Shown here in pieces: positions 36,781-46,133 of a DNA stretch of 64,000 nucleotides. The stretch covers positions 62,001-126,000 of the forward strand of contig NZ_AXAR01000009.1 in the NCBI RefSeq assembly GCF_000472905.1, written 5' to 3'. The notes beneath the pieces are model-generated. The model made no database searches. It was given only the letters and a program-made list of their open reading frames with translations, and was not told the origin of the DNA. The first letter of the stretch is position 1. The number at the start of each line of letters is the position of its first letter. A program made the position numbers and the translations under genes. Source of the stretch: Alicyclobacillus pomorum DSM 14955. Its GTDB lineage: Bacteria > Bacillota > Bacilli > Alicyclobacillales > Alicyclobacillaceae.

Positions 36781-37376
36781 CTGGCGGCCAGAGCCGCCGC
36801 ATGGGCGTGGACAAGCTCCGTCTGCCGCGACACCCCGACGCCACCACTACCGTCTTGCAACACGTGGTGCAGGTGGTCTCAGCGGTAGTCGATGACGTGT
36901 ACGTTGTGACGGCACCGGGTACGTTCCCGGAGGGGCTGTTTCCTTGCGCACACATCCTACACGATCCACACGCCCACCGCGGCCCGCTGTTTGCCCTCGC
37001 ACACGCGTGGTCACAGGTGGACTGGACCGTGCGCGACGCATGCCTCGTCTGCGCGGGGGATTTGCCGGGACTCCAGCGACAGGTGTTGGACGAGCTGAAG
37101 GCCGCACTGGAGCAGGATGCGATTGCCGCCGATGGGGTTGTGGTGCGTCGAGACGGGCGGTTGCAACCGCTGCTCGCGGCCTACCGCAGTGCAGTGGGAC
37201 AAGCCTGGCGCAGCGCTGTACAACACGGAGAGACCCGATTGATGCGTGTGGTGGCCGATTTGACGTGCGCTGTGGTGGATGCAGACGAGGCGCAGTGGCC
37301 AGCGTGGTGGACGCGGCCGATACATACGCCGGAGGATTACGAGGCGTGGCTGAGTGATGGGAGGAGTGGCGTGTGA
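36756..37376 (+). CDS. mobA: Molybdenum cofactor guanylyltransferase
   Basis: Joins GMP to Mo-molybdopterin to form the guanine dinucleotide cofactor used by DMSO-reductase-family enzymes. About 206 residues. The nucleotide motif IVLAGGQSRRMGVDKLRLP is at the N-terminus, with DPHAHRGPLFAL and CAGDLPGL further on. GTG 36756 inside the previous gene. Four bases overlap with the MoeA-like gene downstream. Confidence 0.93.
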   Translation: MRIGGIVLAGGQSRRMGVDKLRLPRHPDATTTVLQHVVQVVSAVVDDVYVVTAPGTFPEGLFPCAHILHDPHAHRGPLFALAHAWSQVDWTVRDACLVCAGDLPGLQRQVLDELKAALEQDAIAADGVVVRRDGRLQPLLAAYRSAVGQAWRSAVQHGETRLMRVVADLTCAVVDADEAQWPAWWTRPIHTPEDYEAWLSDGRSGV

Positions 37377-38353
37377 AACGCGAAGTGCCTGTGGAGCAAG
37401 CGGTAGGCCTTGTGCTGGCTCACGATTTGACTCGAATTGTGCCCGGGGAGTTCAAAGGCCCGGTGTTTCGCAAAGGTCACGTGATTCGAGAGGAAGACAT
37501 CCCCATGTTGCTGGACATCGGGAAACGCCATATCTACGTGCTGGAGATAGGGCCTGATGAAATGCACGAAAATGACGCGGCCGTCGCGATGTCCCGGGCC
37601 GTTGCAGGGGACGGGATTGTGTTTTCCGACGTCCACGAGGGCAAAGTGGTGTTGAAGGCCCGCAGTGATGGCATGCTTGCAGTGGATGAGCAACGGATGT
37701 TCGACATCAACCGGATTGACGGCATCTCGTTGACCACCCGCCGACCGAACATTCATGTCAAAGCCGGCACTTCCGTCGCTGGCATTCGCCCAATTCCACT
37801 GCTGATTGAGAAGCAAAAAGTAGAGAAAGTTTTGAATATCGCAACCGGCCAACCGGTTGTTGACGTGCTCCCCTACGTGGTGGACAAAGCCGTTCTCGTC
37901 ACCACCGGCAGCGAGATTCAGTCGGGTCGAATCGCCGACAAAGCAGGGCCGGTTTTGGGCGAGAAACTCGCGGCCTATGGCGTACAGGTGGTTCGCCAGG
38001 TCTTTCCGGGGGACGAACAGACAGAGATTACGAAGGAAATTCAGTTGGCCTGCGAAGAAGGCATCCCGCTCGTGTGTGTCACCGGAGGTATGTCGGTGGA
38101 CCCGGATGACAGATCACCGGCGGCCATTCGCGCTGCGGCCGACGAGGTGGTGACGTACGGTACGCCGATGCTGCCTGGCTCCATGTTGATGTTGGCGTAC
38201 CGCGGATCGACAGCGATTTTTGGTCTCCCCGGCGCAGTCATTTACGATCCGGTGACGTCGTTCGACATCCTGCTTCCCCGCGTGTTGGCAGGTCAGAAGC
38301 TCACGCGTGACGACATCGCCCGGCTTGGCGTCGGCGGTTGGCTCAATGCGTAA
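37373..38353 (+). CDS. MoeA-like molybdopterin-binding protein, short form
   Basis: A 326-residue protein of the molybdopterin-binding superfamily. An N-terminal region (about 1-65) has VLAHDLTRIVPGEFKGPVF and RKGHVIREEDIPMLL, like MoeA domain III. The central and C-terminal part (about 170-315) is a MoCF-binding fold with VTTGSEIQSGRI, QVFPGDEQTEI, CVTGGMSVDPDD and TPMLPGSMLMLAY. It is shorter than MoeA (about 400 residues) and lacks clear MoeA domain IV. Likely works in molybdate insertion or Moco sensing. GTG 37373; neighbours are mobA and mobB. Confidence 0.85.
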   Translation: MKREVPVEQAVGLVLAHDLTRIVPGEFKGPVFRKGHVIREEDIPMLLDIGKRHIYVLEIGPDEMHENDAAVAMSRAVAGDGIVFSDVHEGKVVLKARSDGMLAVDEQRMFDINRIDGISLTTRRPNIHVKAGTSVAGIRPIPLLIEKQKVEKVLNIATGQPVVDVLPYVVDKAVLVTTGSEIQSGRIADKAGPVLGEKLAAYGVQVVRQVFPGDEQTEITKEIQLACEEGIPLVCVTGGMSVDPDDRSPAAIRAAADEVVTYGTPMLPGSMLMLAYRGSTAIFGLPGAVIYDPVTSFDILLPRVLAGQKLTRDDIARLGVGGWLNA

Positions 38354-38909
38354 CGAAAGTACTTCTCGGACAGGGCGACCGTTCGTGGTGTCGGTGGTTG
38401 GTCCTCAGGACGCCGGAAAGACCACCTTGATTGCCCGGATGTGCGTGGAGTGGCGAAAGATGGGACTGCACGTCGGTGTCCTCAAGCACGACGGACACGC
38501 GGATGCGCGTGGCTGGGACGACTGGGAAAAGCCGGACAGCGACACCGTTCGCTATGCGCAGGCAGGCGCCGCCGTCACGATGGTCGCCGGCGGCGGACAG
38601 ACCTTGCTCCGCGTGACAGCAGACAAGGATGCGGACCACGTGGAAGCGCTCTGCCGCCGGATGGTGGATGCTGCTGCGAGCAGTGGAACACCCCTCGACA
38701 TCATCATAGTGGAAGGCTACAAGTCTAGTCGATTGAAAAAGGTCGTGCCCGTCCGCCGTCCATCGGATGTGGCGTGGCTGAACCGTCAAGCGCTGCAGAA
38801 TGTGTACGCGGTGGTCAGCTCACCCGAAGTGGCCCATCTTGTCGGAGACTCGTGGCGAGTGTATGATGAGGACGACGTGGTTCAGCTTTGCTACCATCTC
38901 GGGAGGTGA
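38346..38909 (+). CDS. mobB: Molybdopterin-guanine dinucleotide biosynthesis adaptor MobB
   Basis: A 187-residue P-loop protein that supports MobA. Walker A is [16 protein letters not shown] near residue 20; [26 protein letters not shown]-type motif region (His/Asp-rich) follows, and [15 protein letters not shown] near residue 118 is diagnostic. ATG 38346 overlaps the preceding stop by eight bases. tatA begins seven bases later. Confidence 0.93.
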   Translation: MRNESTSRTGRPFVVSVVGPQDAGKTTLIARMCVEWRKMGLHVGVLKHDGHADARGWDDWEKPDSDTVRYAQAGAAVTMVAGGGQTLLRVTADKDADHVEALCRRMVDAAASSGTPLDIIIVEGYKSSRLKKVVPVRRPSDVAWLNRQALQNVYAVVSSPEVAHLVGDSWRVYDEDDVVQLCYHLGR

Positions 38910-38916
38910 GGTTTCA

Positions 38917-39165
38917 GTGTTAGGAAACATCGGTATCCCTGGCCTGATACTCATATTGATTGCACTACTCCTGGTGTTTGGTCCAAGTAAGCTCCCGGAG
39001 ATTGGAAAGGCGTTTGGCAAAGGCCTCAAAGAGTTCAAAGATGCCACAAAGGGCATTATGGACGACGAGAATAAGATCACGCGCGAAAACTCGCAAGATT
39101 CCGTGCAGTCCAGCTCGCCTGTGAAAGTAGAGCCGATTGATTTGAAGTCGGACGAGCAACGCTGA
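38917..39165 (+). CDS. tatA: Twin-arginine translocase subunit TatA
   Basis: An 82-residue subunit that forms the export pore. One short membrane helix (about 3-22, [20 protein letters not shown]) is followed by [17 protein letters not shown], the hallmark amphipathic helix, then a charged tail. GTG 38917 has GGGAGGTGAGG upstream. It sits between the Moco genes and tatC, suggesting that exported molybdoenzymes are main cargo. Confidence 0.95.
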   Translation: MLGNIGIPGLILILIALLLVFGPSKLPEIGKAFGKGLKEFKDATKGIMDDENKITRENSQDSVQSSSPVKVEPIDLKSDEQR

Positions 39166-39194
39166 AGTCGCTTGCAACGCATTGGAGGCTGGCG

Positions 39195-39938
39195 ATGGCA
39201 CCGTCGCGAATGACCTTTGTTGAACACCTGTCAGACTTGCGAAAACGCATCATCTACGTCTGTGTCGTGTTTGTCGTGTTGATGGCAGCAAGTCTTGCTT
39301 TTGTTGCGAACATTTACAGTTATCTAGTTTCTCCGCTCGTGCGCGAGGGATACAAGTTGATGGTGACCTCGCCAGGTGAAGTGATTACGGTGTACATGGG
39401 CATCGCCGGGTTTGTGAGCGTAGGGCTCACGATGCCGTTTGCGCTGTATCAGATCTGGAAATTCGTCCAACCCGGACTGACGCCCGTGGAACGGCGCTAT
39501 GCGCTGCGCCTGCTGCCCGTTACGCTGTTCATGTTTGTTCTGGGACTATGCTTTTCGTGGTTCATCGTGTTCCCAACCATCTTGCACTTCCTGCTTAACA
39601 TCGCACACCAGCACTTCACCGTCATGTTGAGGGCAGGCTCTTACTTCGGGTTCATCATGAACATCTGTCTGCCCTTGTCGCTCATTTTCGAACTGCCGAT
39701 TGCGGTGGTGTTTCTGACCCGAATTGGCGTCATGACGCCGCGGTATCTCAGAAAAGTACGGCGGTTTGCGTACCTGATTTGCGTCGTTATCGGGGTGCTC
39801 ATCAGCCCGCCCGAATTGATTTCTCATCTGAGTGTGGTTGTCCCCATGATTTTGCTGTATGAAGTGAGCATAGTCCTGTCGGCCCTTGTCGAGAATAAGC
39901 GCGGTCAAGCGGCACCGAAAACGGGCAAGGAAGGGTAG
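39195..39938 (+). CDS. tatC: Twin-arginine translocase subunit TatC
   Basis: The receptor that recognises twin-arginine signal peptides. 247 residues, six membrane helices. Conserved motifs: FVEHLSDLRKRII near residue 8, LTMPFALYQIWKFVQPGLTPVERR near 73 in shorter pieces, and FELPIAVVFLTRIGV near 158. ATG 39195 after GGAGGCTGGCG, 29 bases after tatA. Ends the operon; groES begins 168 bases on with its own promoter. Confidence 0.95.
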   Translation: MAPSRMTFVEHLSDLRKRIIYVCVVFVVLMAASLAFVANIYSYLVSPLVREGYKLMVTSPGEVITVYMGIAGFVSVGLTMPFALYQIWKFVQPGLTPVERRYALRLLPVTLFMFVLGLCFSWFIVFPTILHFLLNIAHQHFTVMLRAGSYFGFIMNICLPLSLIFELPIAVVFLTRIGVMTPRYLRKVRRFAYLICVVIGVLISPPELISHLSVVVPMILLYEVSIVLSALVENKRGQAAPKTGKEG

Positions 39939-40004
39939 GAAAATGGCCAGATTTTTGGCCCGTTACAAGCTGCCCCAGCCAACAAATTTTTGTGCAAGGA
40001 TCTC

Positions 40005-40033
40005 TTGCAAACACGGCAGCCCTTGAGTAATAT
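40005..40033 (+). promoter_or_regulatory. Sigma-A promoter of groESL
   Basis: TTGCAA (40005-40010) and TAATAT (40028-40033) with a 17-bp spacer. The transcription start would fall next to the CIRCE operator. Confidence 0.7.
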
Positions 40034-40044
40034 AAGTCTTGGAT

Positions 40045-40071
40045 TTAGCACTCACGCAAGACGAGTGCTAA
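40045..40071 (+). promoter_or_regulatory. CIRCE operator (HrcA-binding)
   Basis: TTAGCACTC, nine bases, GAGTGCTAA: a perfect CIRCE inverted repeat. HrcA repressor binds it, giving heat-shock control of groES-groEL. Confidence 0.97.
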
Positions 40072-40105
40072 CAAATGAACTCAGACATTCAAGGAGGGTT
40101 CTTAC

Positions 40106-40390
40106 ATGGTAAAACCACTCGCTGACCGTGTGGTTGTACGCCCGCTTTCCCGTGAGGAAAAGACAGCTAGCGGCATCGTTTTGCCGGACACTGCAAAAGA
40201 AAAGCCGCAAGAAGGCGAAGTCATTGCAGTTGGACCGGGCCGTTTCGAAGACGGAAAGCGCGTTGAACTGGAAGTTAAAGTCGGCGACCGCGTGATCTAC
40301 TCCAAGTACGCGGGTACCGAAGTGAAGATTGATAACGACGAACTGCTGATTCTCCGCGAGAGCGACATTCTCGCGATTGTTGAAAAGTAA
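40106..40390 (+). CDS. groES: Co-chaperonin GroES
   Basis: A 94-residue lid protein for GroEL. N-terminus [10 protein letters not shown], mobile loop [19 protein letters not shown] and the C-terminal [14 protein letters not shown] are typical. ATG 40106 follows AAGGAGGG. The gene is under the CIRCE operator and 32 bases before groEL. Confidence 0.98.
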   Translation: MVKPLADRVVVRPLSREEKTASGIVLPDTAKEKPQEGEVIAVGPGRFEDGKRVELEVKVGDRVIYSKYAGTEVKIDNDELLILRESDILAIVEK

Positions 40391-40407
40391 CCTACATATT
40401 TCACTGA

Positions 40408-42042
<1,635 letters not shown>

Positions 42043-42061
42043 TTTCGGGCCCAGCCCGCTC

Positions 42062-42098
42062 GGGAGAATCCCTGTTTCGACAGGGGTTCTCCTTTTTT
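42062..42098 (+). terminator. Intrinsic terminator of groESL
   Basis: GGGAGAATCCCTG pairs with CAGGGGTTCTCC around TTTCGA, then TTTTTT. Confidence 0.9.
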
Positions 42099-42238
42099 GT
42101 TGTGGCGGTTTGCAAATCGTTTTCTAATCCTCGTGTTTCGGAAGTCTTTTCGACGCGTTGACGCCTGTCACTGGAAACTCCATCTCACGAAGAAGTGGGG
42201 ACAATTTGTTATACTTGTTTCGGGAAGGAGGGGTATTT

Positions 42239-42658
42239 GTGAAGAAGTTTCTTACCACTGTGATAGTATTGGCGATTGTCGTCGTTGGTGTCGGTTGGTA
42301 CGCGAAGAATATGCTCGTAAATAAAGTCAGTGCGAAAGTGGTTTCTTTACTCAATTCCCCGGAGCTAAAACAACGGATCAATGAGGCATTGAACAATCCG
42401 GAAGTCCAATACCTGATACACAAGTATGCATCCCAAGACACAGGCGGATTGACTTTTAAAAGCCAACAGGACGCCATTGAATATGCCATCAATCATATGT
42501 CCCCAGGCGAAGATATGAAATTGCTACAAGCTTACAATGAAAGAGACTCCCTCACGCCTGAGCAAGAGAAAGAACTGGCACAAGAAGTTCTTTCGCAGTT
42601 TTCGCCGCAGCAGCTTGCAGCCATTGCGAAGACGTTTGACACGGGAACCAATCAATAA
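42239..42658 (+). CDS. Secreted or membrane-anchored protein, unknown
   Basis: A 139-residue protein. Residues about 4-22 form a single hydrophobic helix (FLTTVIVLAIVVVGVGWYA), so the rest is probably outside the cell. The body is helical and polar, with NSPELKQRINEALNNPEV and a glutamine-rich end SQFSPQQLAAIAKTF. GTG 42239 has AAGGAGGGG seven bases upstream. TATACT near 42210 may be the promoter -10. No family recognised; the repeated helical pattern resembles small sporulation or cell-surface proteins. Confidence 0.65.
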   Translation: MKKFLTTVIVLAIVVVGVGWYAKNMLVNKVSAKVVSLLNSPELKQRINEALNNPEVQYLIHKYASQDTGGLTFKSQQDAIEYAINHMSPGEDMKLLQAYNERDSLTPEQEKELAQEVLSQFSPQQLAAIAKTFDTGTNQ

Positions 42659-42751
42659 ACCAATCACTTTATCGCCTGGATAAACACCAATCTATTATGC
42701 TCCTTCCGTTTGTTCAAGGTGTGTTTATGTGAACGCCTGCCTGGCCATAAT

Positions 42752-42830
42752 GCAATGGTGAGCTTCTCTCTTCCCCACAATGGCCCTCATCCGTATGGAA
42801 TGGGGGCATTTTTGTTTCGTGCCAAAGAGT
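42752..42830 (+). repeat. 79-bp hairpin repeat, copy 1, upstream of the cupin gene
   Basis: Similar to 43536-43614 along its full 79 bases. It contains GCCCTCATCC (42783-42792) pairing with GGAATGGGGGC (42797-42807), one bulged A, then ATTTTTGTTTCGTGCC. It works as an intrinsic terminator hairpin on the plus strand and stands 96 bases before the cupin start. Confidence 0.65.
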
Positions 42831-42925
42831 AGGTGACACAGTAGAGCGCTCTCGATGAAGCGGAGGCCCAGTAGCAACCCGTTCCCCTCGGGCATAGTTT
42901 ACCCAGAAGGGGAGGGTACTGTTCA

Positions 42926-43510
42926 ATGCATGATTCCGTTTTGCAGTCTCCAGACCTAACACTGAAAGCCGATTCCAACGCAGTGGTAAATTACAAACGA
43001 GACGCACATAATTACATCACTCAGCTGTTTGGAGAGCAATTTCCAGCGATAAAAAACGGCTTTTTCAATGTCTATATGAGCAAGGGTATCATCATCCAAC
43101 CCCATTGGCATACGAATGTGACGGAGATGGTGATTGTAGTCAGTGGTAAAGTCATCACGTCTGTTTTTGACCCATTTACTCAAGAACTTCTGACTTACAA
43201 GCTGAGCCCTGGTCAAGTATCCGTGTTTCCGAAGGGATGGTTTCACTGGATTGTGGCGAAAAGCGATAACGTTCATATCCTAGCCATCTTTGACCATCCG
43301 ACACCAGACATTGTGTACGGATCGGACTTCCTGCGTGCTACGCCGAAGGAAATCATGCATCGGGCTTACGGCGTGAATGAAGAGGATTATGCCGAAGCAG
43401 TGGCACCGATTAAGGAATCCGTCATTCTGGGCCCCCCAGTCGGCGACGGAAAACCAATGACTCGGCAACGGCCCGGTCAGCAACCGGGATGGCAGTATTG
43501 GGATCCGTGA
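42926..43510 (+). CDS. Cupin domain protein
   Basis: A 194-residue single-cupin protein related to the germin/oxalate decarboxylase group. The first cupin motif is PHWHTNVTEMVIVVSGKV near residues 60-78 (His, His, Glu ligands) and the second PGQVSVFPKGWFHWIVAK near 98-115 (His ligand). Metal-binding residues are intact, so an enzymatic or storage role is possible; many spore-former relatives are spore-associated. ATG 42926 follows AAGGGGAGGG. It lies between the two related 79-bp hairpin repeats. Confidence 0.87.
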   Translation: MHDSVLQSPDLTLKADSNAVVNYKRDAHNYITQLFGEQFPAIKNGFFNVYMSKGIIIQPHWHTNVTEMVIVVSGKVITSVFDPFTQELLTYKLSPGQVSVFPKGWFHWIVAKSDNVHILAIFDHPTPDIVYGSDFLRATPKEIMHRAYGVNEEDYAEAVAPIKESVILGPPVGDGKPMTRQRPGQQPGWQYWDP

Positions 43511-43535
43511 GCATGCACACACCCACACTGAACAC

Positions 43536-43614
43536 GCATGGGTGCGTCTCTCTTCTCTATACAAACGCCCTCGTCCATTATTGGATGAGGGCGTTTTGCT
43601 TCGTGCCGACGAGT
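43536..43614 (+). repeat. 79-bp hairpin repeat, copy 2, downstream of the cupin gene
   Basis: Copy of 42752-42830. ACGCCCTCGTCC (43565-43576) pairs with GGATGAGGGCGT (43583-43594), then TTTTGCTTCGTGCC. Base changes relative to copy 1 preserve pairing, so the hairpin is under selection, here as the cupin terminator. Confidence 0.7.
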
Positions 43615-43707
43615 CCGCACCGTGCCATGGGCAGAACAAGCAGCGGCTCCATCTCACGTTCTATGTCGCGCTCTCTTTTCGAGCTCTTTTCTTCGCCTTC
43701 CGGTTAC

Positions 43708-44109
43708 TCAGGCTTCCGAAGGTATCTCTTCTTTCACCTTTGAGGATAACGTGGACAGCACCTCGTTTTTCAGGAACCAGCAAAGGACAACCACGACGAG
43801 CGAGACCACGAACGAGACCCAATACAGATGCTGAAACGCGTGCGCAAACACCGTTTTGATCTGCTCCACGATTTTCACGTCGAGCCCTTCGGGAATGCCG
43901 CCTTTTGCCACCTGACCGAGGGTTCCGGCGCTGTCCATCGGCAGTTTACCGATTAATTTACTCATTCCGGACGTAATCTGCGATGCGAGCATGCTGCCGT
44001 AGATGCTGACACCAATCGTCATTCCGACGGATTGAAACAGGGTGACCGAAGACAAGGCAATGCCGCTGTGTTCCTTGGGTACCGATTCCTGTACGGGCGT
44101 TTTGTCATT
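43708..44109 (-). pseudogene. Remnant of a DHA2-type MFS transporter (C-terminal end only)
   Basis: About 133 codons open from just inside the SRAP stop. The translation reads like the end of an EmrB/QacA exporter: SVPKEHSGIALSSVTLFQSV, GMTIGVSIYGSMLASQI, then the last hydrophobic helix LYWVSFVVSLVVVVLCWFL. The first ten or so helices are missing, there is no ribosome site, and the first in-frame ATG (44055) lies in the middle of a conserved region. The upstream limit is a TAA overlapping the SRAP end, so a deletion joined the two. Unlike the intact MFS gene at 32751, so it is not a recent duplicate. Confidence 0.75.
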
Positions 44110-44770
44110 TTACCTTCTCAATACACTCCGGTCCATCATTCCGCACATTCCCGACCAACTCAGGCACTCGGTACGCGTACATCTCGCCCTCATACGGCTG
44201 CAGTACGGACATCACCGTGTCAGTGTCCGTGATGCTGCGGTCCAGCCACATGTCCATGGTGTCTTTCGTCAGTATCACCGGCATTCTGTCGTGCAGATGG
44301 CGCATGAACAGATTCGGATCACACGTGATGATTGTGCAGGAGTGTACTTTCTTCTTTCCGTCTGGTGACCGCCACGTACTCCACAACCCGGCCATGCCGA
44401 ACACATCCTGCTTCTTGAGGCGGATCCGGTACGGCTTTTTGGTCGTGCGGTGCCACTCGTATATTCCATCAGCGACGATGACACACCTTTTCCTGCTCAC
44501 TAGGTTTCGGAACGACGGTGCCACCAGTAGTGTTTCTGACCGCGCATTGAAGGTGTTAAACGTCGTTGTCTCCGTCTCAGACCACTCCGGAATCAATCCC
44601 CACCGCAGTTGTCCAGCGCGGCGTTCCCTGCCGTCAGAGATGACAGCCATGACCTTCTGCGTAGGCGCTATGTTGTATCGTGGGGGATAGCGAAATCCGT
44701 AGTCGGTGAGCTCAAAGTAATCCATCATGAAAGACCAATCTTCATAGGCCATCGTAAACCGTCCGCACAT
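44105..44770 (-). CDS. SRAP domain protein (HMCES/YedK-like abasic-site protein)
   Basis: A 221-residue protein that forms a thiazolidine crosslink with abasic sites in single-stranded DNA. The catalytic Cys2 is the second residue (MCGRF). Other family residues: the PRYNIAPTQ segment, FNTFNARSETL, the active-site glutamate in DGIYEWH and the histidine in HLHDRMPVIL. A LexA operator with promoter lies upstream, so it is SOS-induced, like B. subtilis YoqW. The gene ends against the MFS remnant. ATG 44770 has GAGGTGATTTATC upstream. Confidence 0.94.
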   Translation of the reverse strand: MCGRFTMAYEDWSFMMDYFELTDYGFRYPPRYNIAPTQKVMAVISDGRERRAGQLRWGLIPEWSETETTTFNTFNARSETLLVAPSFRNLVSRKRCVIVADGIYEWHRTTKKPYRIRLKKQDVFGMAGLWSTWRSPDGKKKVHSCTIITCDPNLFMRHLHDRMPVILTKDTMDMWLDRSITDTDTVMSVLQPYEGEMYAYRVPELVGNVRNDGPECIEKVK

Positions 44771-44815
44771 GATAAATCACCTCGAGAGAACTTTGATCTC
44801 GATGTAGCATATCCT

Positions 44816-44845
44816 ATACTATGCGAACGTATGTTCGAATATCAA
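44816..44845 (-). promoter_or_regulatory. Promoter and LexA (DinR) operator of the SRAP gene
   Basis: On the minus strand TTGATA (44840-44845) and TAGTAT (44816-44821) are spaced by 18 bp. Between them, at 44824-44837, CGAACGTATGTTCG is a perfect palindromic form of the Bacillus LexA box CGAAC-N4-GTTCG. A repressor there would block RNA polymerase. Confidence 0.88.
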
Positions 44846-44894
44846 GGTGAGATGGTTGGTTCGATGATCCATGAGGGGGTTCTTGTTTGACCAT

Positions 44895-44927
44895 ATAAAA
44901 AGACCCCCACTCATTTCATCGTGGAGG
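44895..44927 (-). terminator. Intrinsic terminator for the minus-strand small genes
   Basis: Minus strand CCTCCAC pairs with GTGGGGG, one G-U, followed by TCTTTTTATATGG. Confidence 0.6.
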
Positions 44928-45049
44928 CCTTCGTACACGGTATGCATTTCGTTTCCCTATATCACGGCGATAGCTAGTCCTTCCTTGTCGGCTTTGCAGC
45001 TGGGGTACAAGTTGTTTGATGTGGTTAATCAGCCCTTGGAGTGCAGATA

Positions 45050-45310
45050 CTAATGCTTGTGTAAACGTCTTTTTGCGGATGTTACGTTGGTGTCAACAAT
45101 AGGAGTGGTGATTTGTGTGGCTGTTGCTTGGGCTGGTGTTTGGGGGCCTACTTGGGAGCTTGTCGGTGCTGTGGCTGGCGCACTGGTTTCTGCGGCGGCT
45201 TTGGCCGGAGAAGGAGTAGCAGGAGCAGGGGCCATATCAGGGCCATTTCGTGCATTTCCTTCAATCTCTTGAATTTTCCGATCAGTACAACTGAAGATCA
45301 CGAACTTCAC
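45050..45310 (-). CDS. Small Ala/Pro/Thr-rich protein, unknown
   Basis: An 86-residue protein. The N-terminal 30 residues are ordinary (VKFVIFSCTDRKIQEIEGN), while residues about 31-75 are a low-complexity Ala/Pro/Thr/Gln stretch, and the end is basic (SAKRRLHKH). GTG 45310 is chosen with GAGGG about nine bases upstream; a longer form starts at 45355. The terminator at 44895 fits its direction. The hairpin GCCCACAC/GTGTGGGC at 45350-45374 separates it from the next minus-strand gene. No family recognised. Confidence 0.45.
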   Translation of the reverse strand: MKFVIFSCTDRKIQEIEGNARNGPDMAPAPATPSPAKAAAETSAPATAPTSSQVGPQTPAQATATQITTPIVDTNVTSAKRRLHKH

Positions 45311-45387
45311 ATGTCCAATCCCTCTGCGGAGTAGCGGTGAACAAAGACAGCCCACACATGGTAGGTGTGGGCTAGTTGTTTCGAGTA

Positions 45388-45558
45388 TCAGAACTCGACA
45401 ATCGGTTGCAGTGCACCCGCCGCTTCGCCGATGATCCGAAGATCCTGTTCATCACGGCGGCGACGAGCTGGATTATTGGTCATCAGAGCATCCAGCATGA
45501 AGTACGCAACCATACAGAGCAGCGTACCTGCAGCGACCAATAACAAAGGTTCTTTCAT
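45388..45558 (-). CDS. 56-residue single-helix membrane protein, unknown
   Basis: Read on the minus strand from ATG 45558 with AAAGGGGGTG upstream. Residues 4-26 (PLLLVAAGTLLCMVAYFMLD) form one membrane helix, followed by NNPARRRRDEQDLRIIGEAA and the end LQPIVEF. The strong ribosome site and clean composition support a real gene. It is followed by a hairpin and the Ala/Pro-rich gene. Unknown function. Confidence 0.6.
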   Translation of the reverse strand: MKEPLLLVAAGTLLCMVAYFMLDALMTNNPARRRRDEQDLRIIGEAAGALQPIVEF

Positions 45559-45649
45559 TTCAGCACCCCCTTTCTTGAGGAAGGGTTCACCGGAAGCCGA
45601 GCTCCTTATACAGTGTTTGTGCTGAGAACTACATTGAATTCCGTGGGAT

Positions 45650-45823
45650 AAAAAAAGACGCTCACCTCAGTGAGCGTGACATATCGAAAAGGAGAGAGGG
45701 AATCGTCACTGGCCACACACTACACCAGCGACGGTTGAGACAAACGCGAGCACTCAACCCAAGAAAGAGTGTACAGGATAAATGTTTAAAATATGTGTAC
45801 AGATTGTGGAGAGATTGTGGTTA
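45650..45823 (-). ncRNA. Tandem RNA element, copy A (candidate small RNA)
   Basis: Read on the minus strand. A conserved upstream block (plus-strand TGGAGAGATTGTGGTTA at 45807-45823) is followed after 31 bases by AGTGTACA (45768-45775), then stem 1 GGTTGAG/CTCAACC (45733-45759), stem 2 GTCACTGG/CCAGCGAC (45705-45732) and a terminator ACGCTCAC/GTGAGCGT (45658-45677) with seven U. The same order occurs 310 bases upstream in copy B. Stem 2 pairs only if the minus strand is the RNA (G-U instead of A-C). No ORF is present. Confidence 0.55.
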
Positions 45824-45942
45824 GGGTGTGAAAAGTGAATATTTCTCCCCATATCAAGCCTTCATTCCGGGTTCGACAATCCATCGAAGTGAAACCAAAG
45901 TTCAACAGCGGCAAGTAGTACATTGACTGGGTGTCGGATTCA

Positions 45943-46133
45943 AAAAAAGGGACGCTCACATCAGCGAGCGTCATACATGGAGTAGGAGCGTGAAATGGAA
46001 TACGCAGGGTGCAGGTTACTGGCCCCGCCTTCGCCAGTAACAGTGGCGACCCCTTGTGTCGCCTTACCTACAAGCATAGTGTACAAGGCAGATGTGAAAA
46101 ATCTGCACAGAAGATATGGAGAGATTGTGGTTA
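45943..46133 (-). ncRNA. Tandem RNA element, copy B (candidate small RNA)
   Basis: Same plan as copy A: block TGGAGAGATTGTGGTTA (46117-46133), AGTGTACA (46078-46085) at identical spacing, stem 1 GGCGAC/GTCGCC (46045-46063), stem 2 GTTACTGGC/GCCAGTAAC (46015-46041) and a terminator GACGCTC/GAGCGTC (45951-45971) followed by U residues. Relative to copy A, stem 2 changes C-G to U-A and G-U to A-U, and stem 1 changes sequence while staying paired. Promoter hexamers are weak in both copies. Confidence 0.55.

Noticed and set aside
42782-42820. Riboswitch for the cupin gene
   Set aside because: The hairpin is explained by a terminator-type repeat, and no aptamer-like conserved sequence is visible upstream.
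45057-45272. Plus-strand hydrophobic Gly/Ala-rich frame that looks like a bacteriocin
   Set aside because: No ribosome site and only a TTG start; it is the complement of the Ala/Pro/Thr-rich minus-strand gene, whose low complexity explains the hydrophobic reading. The minus strand has a ribosome site and a terminator.
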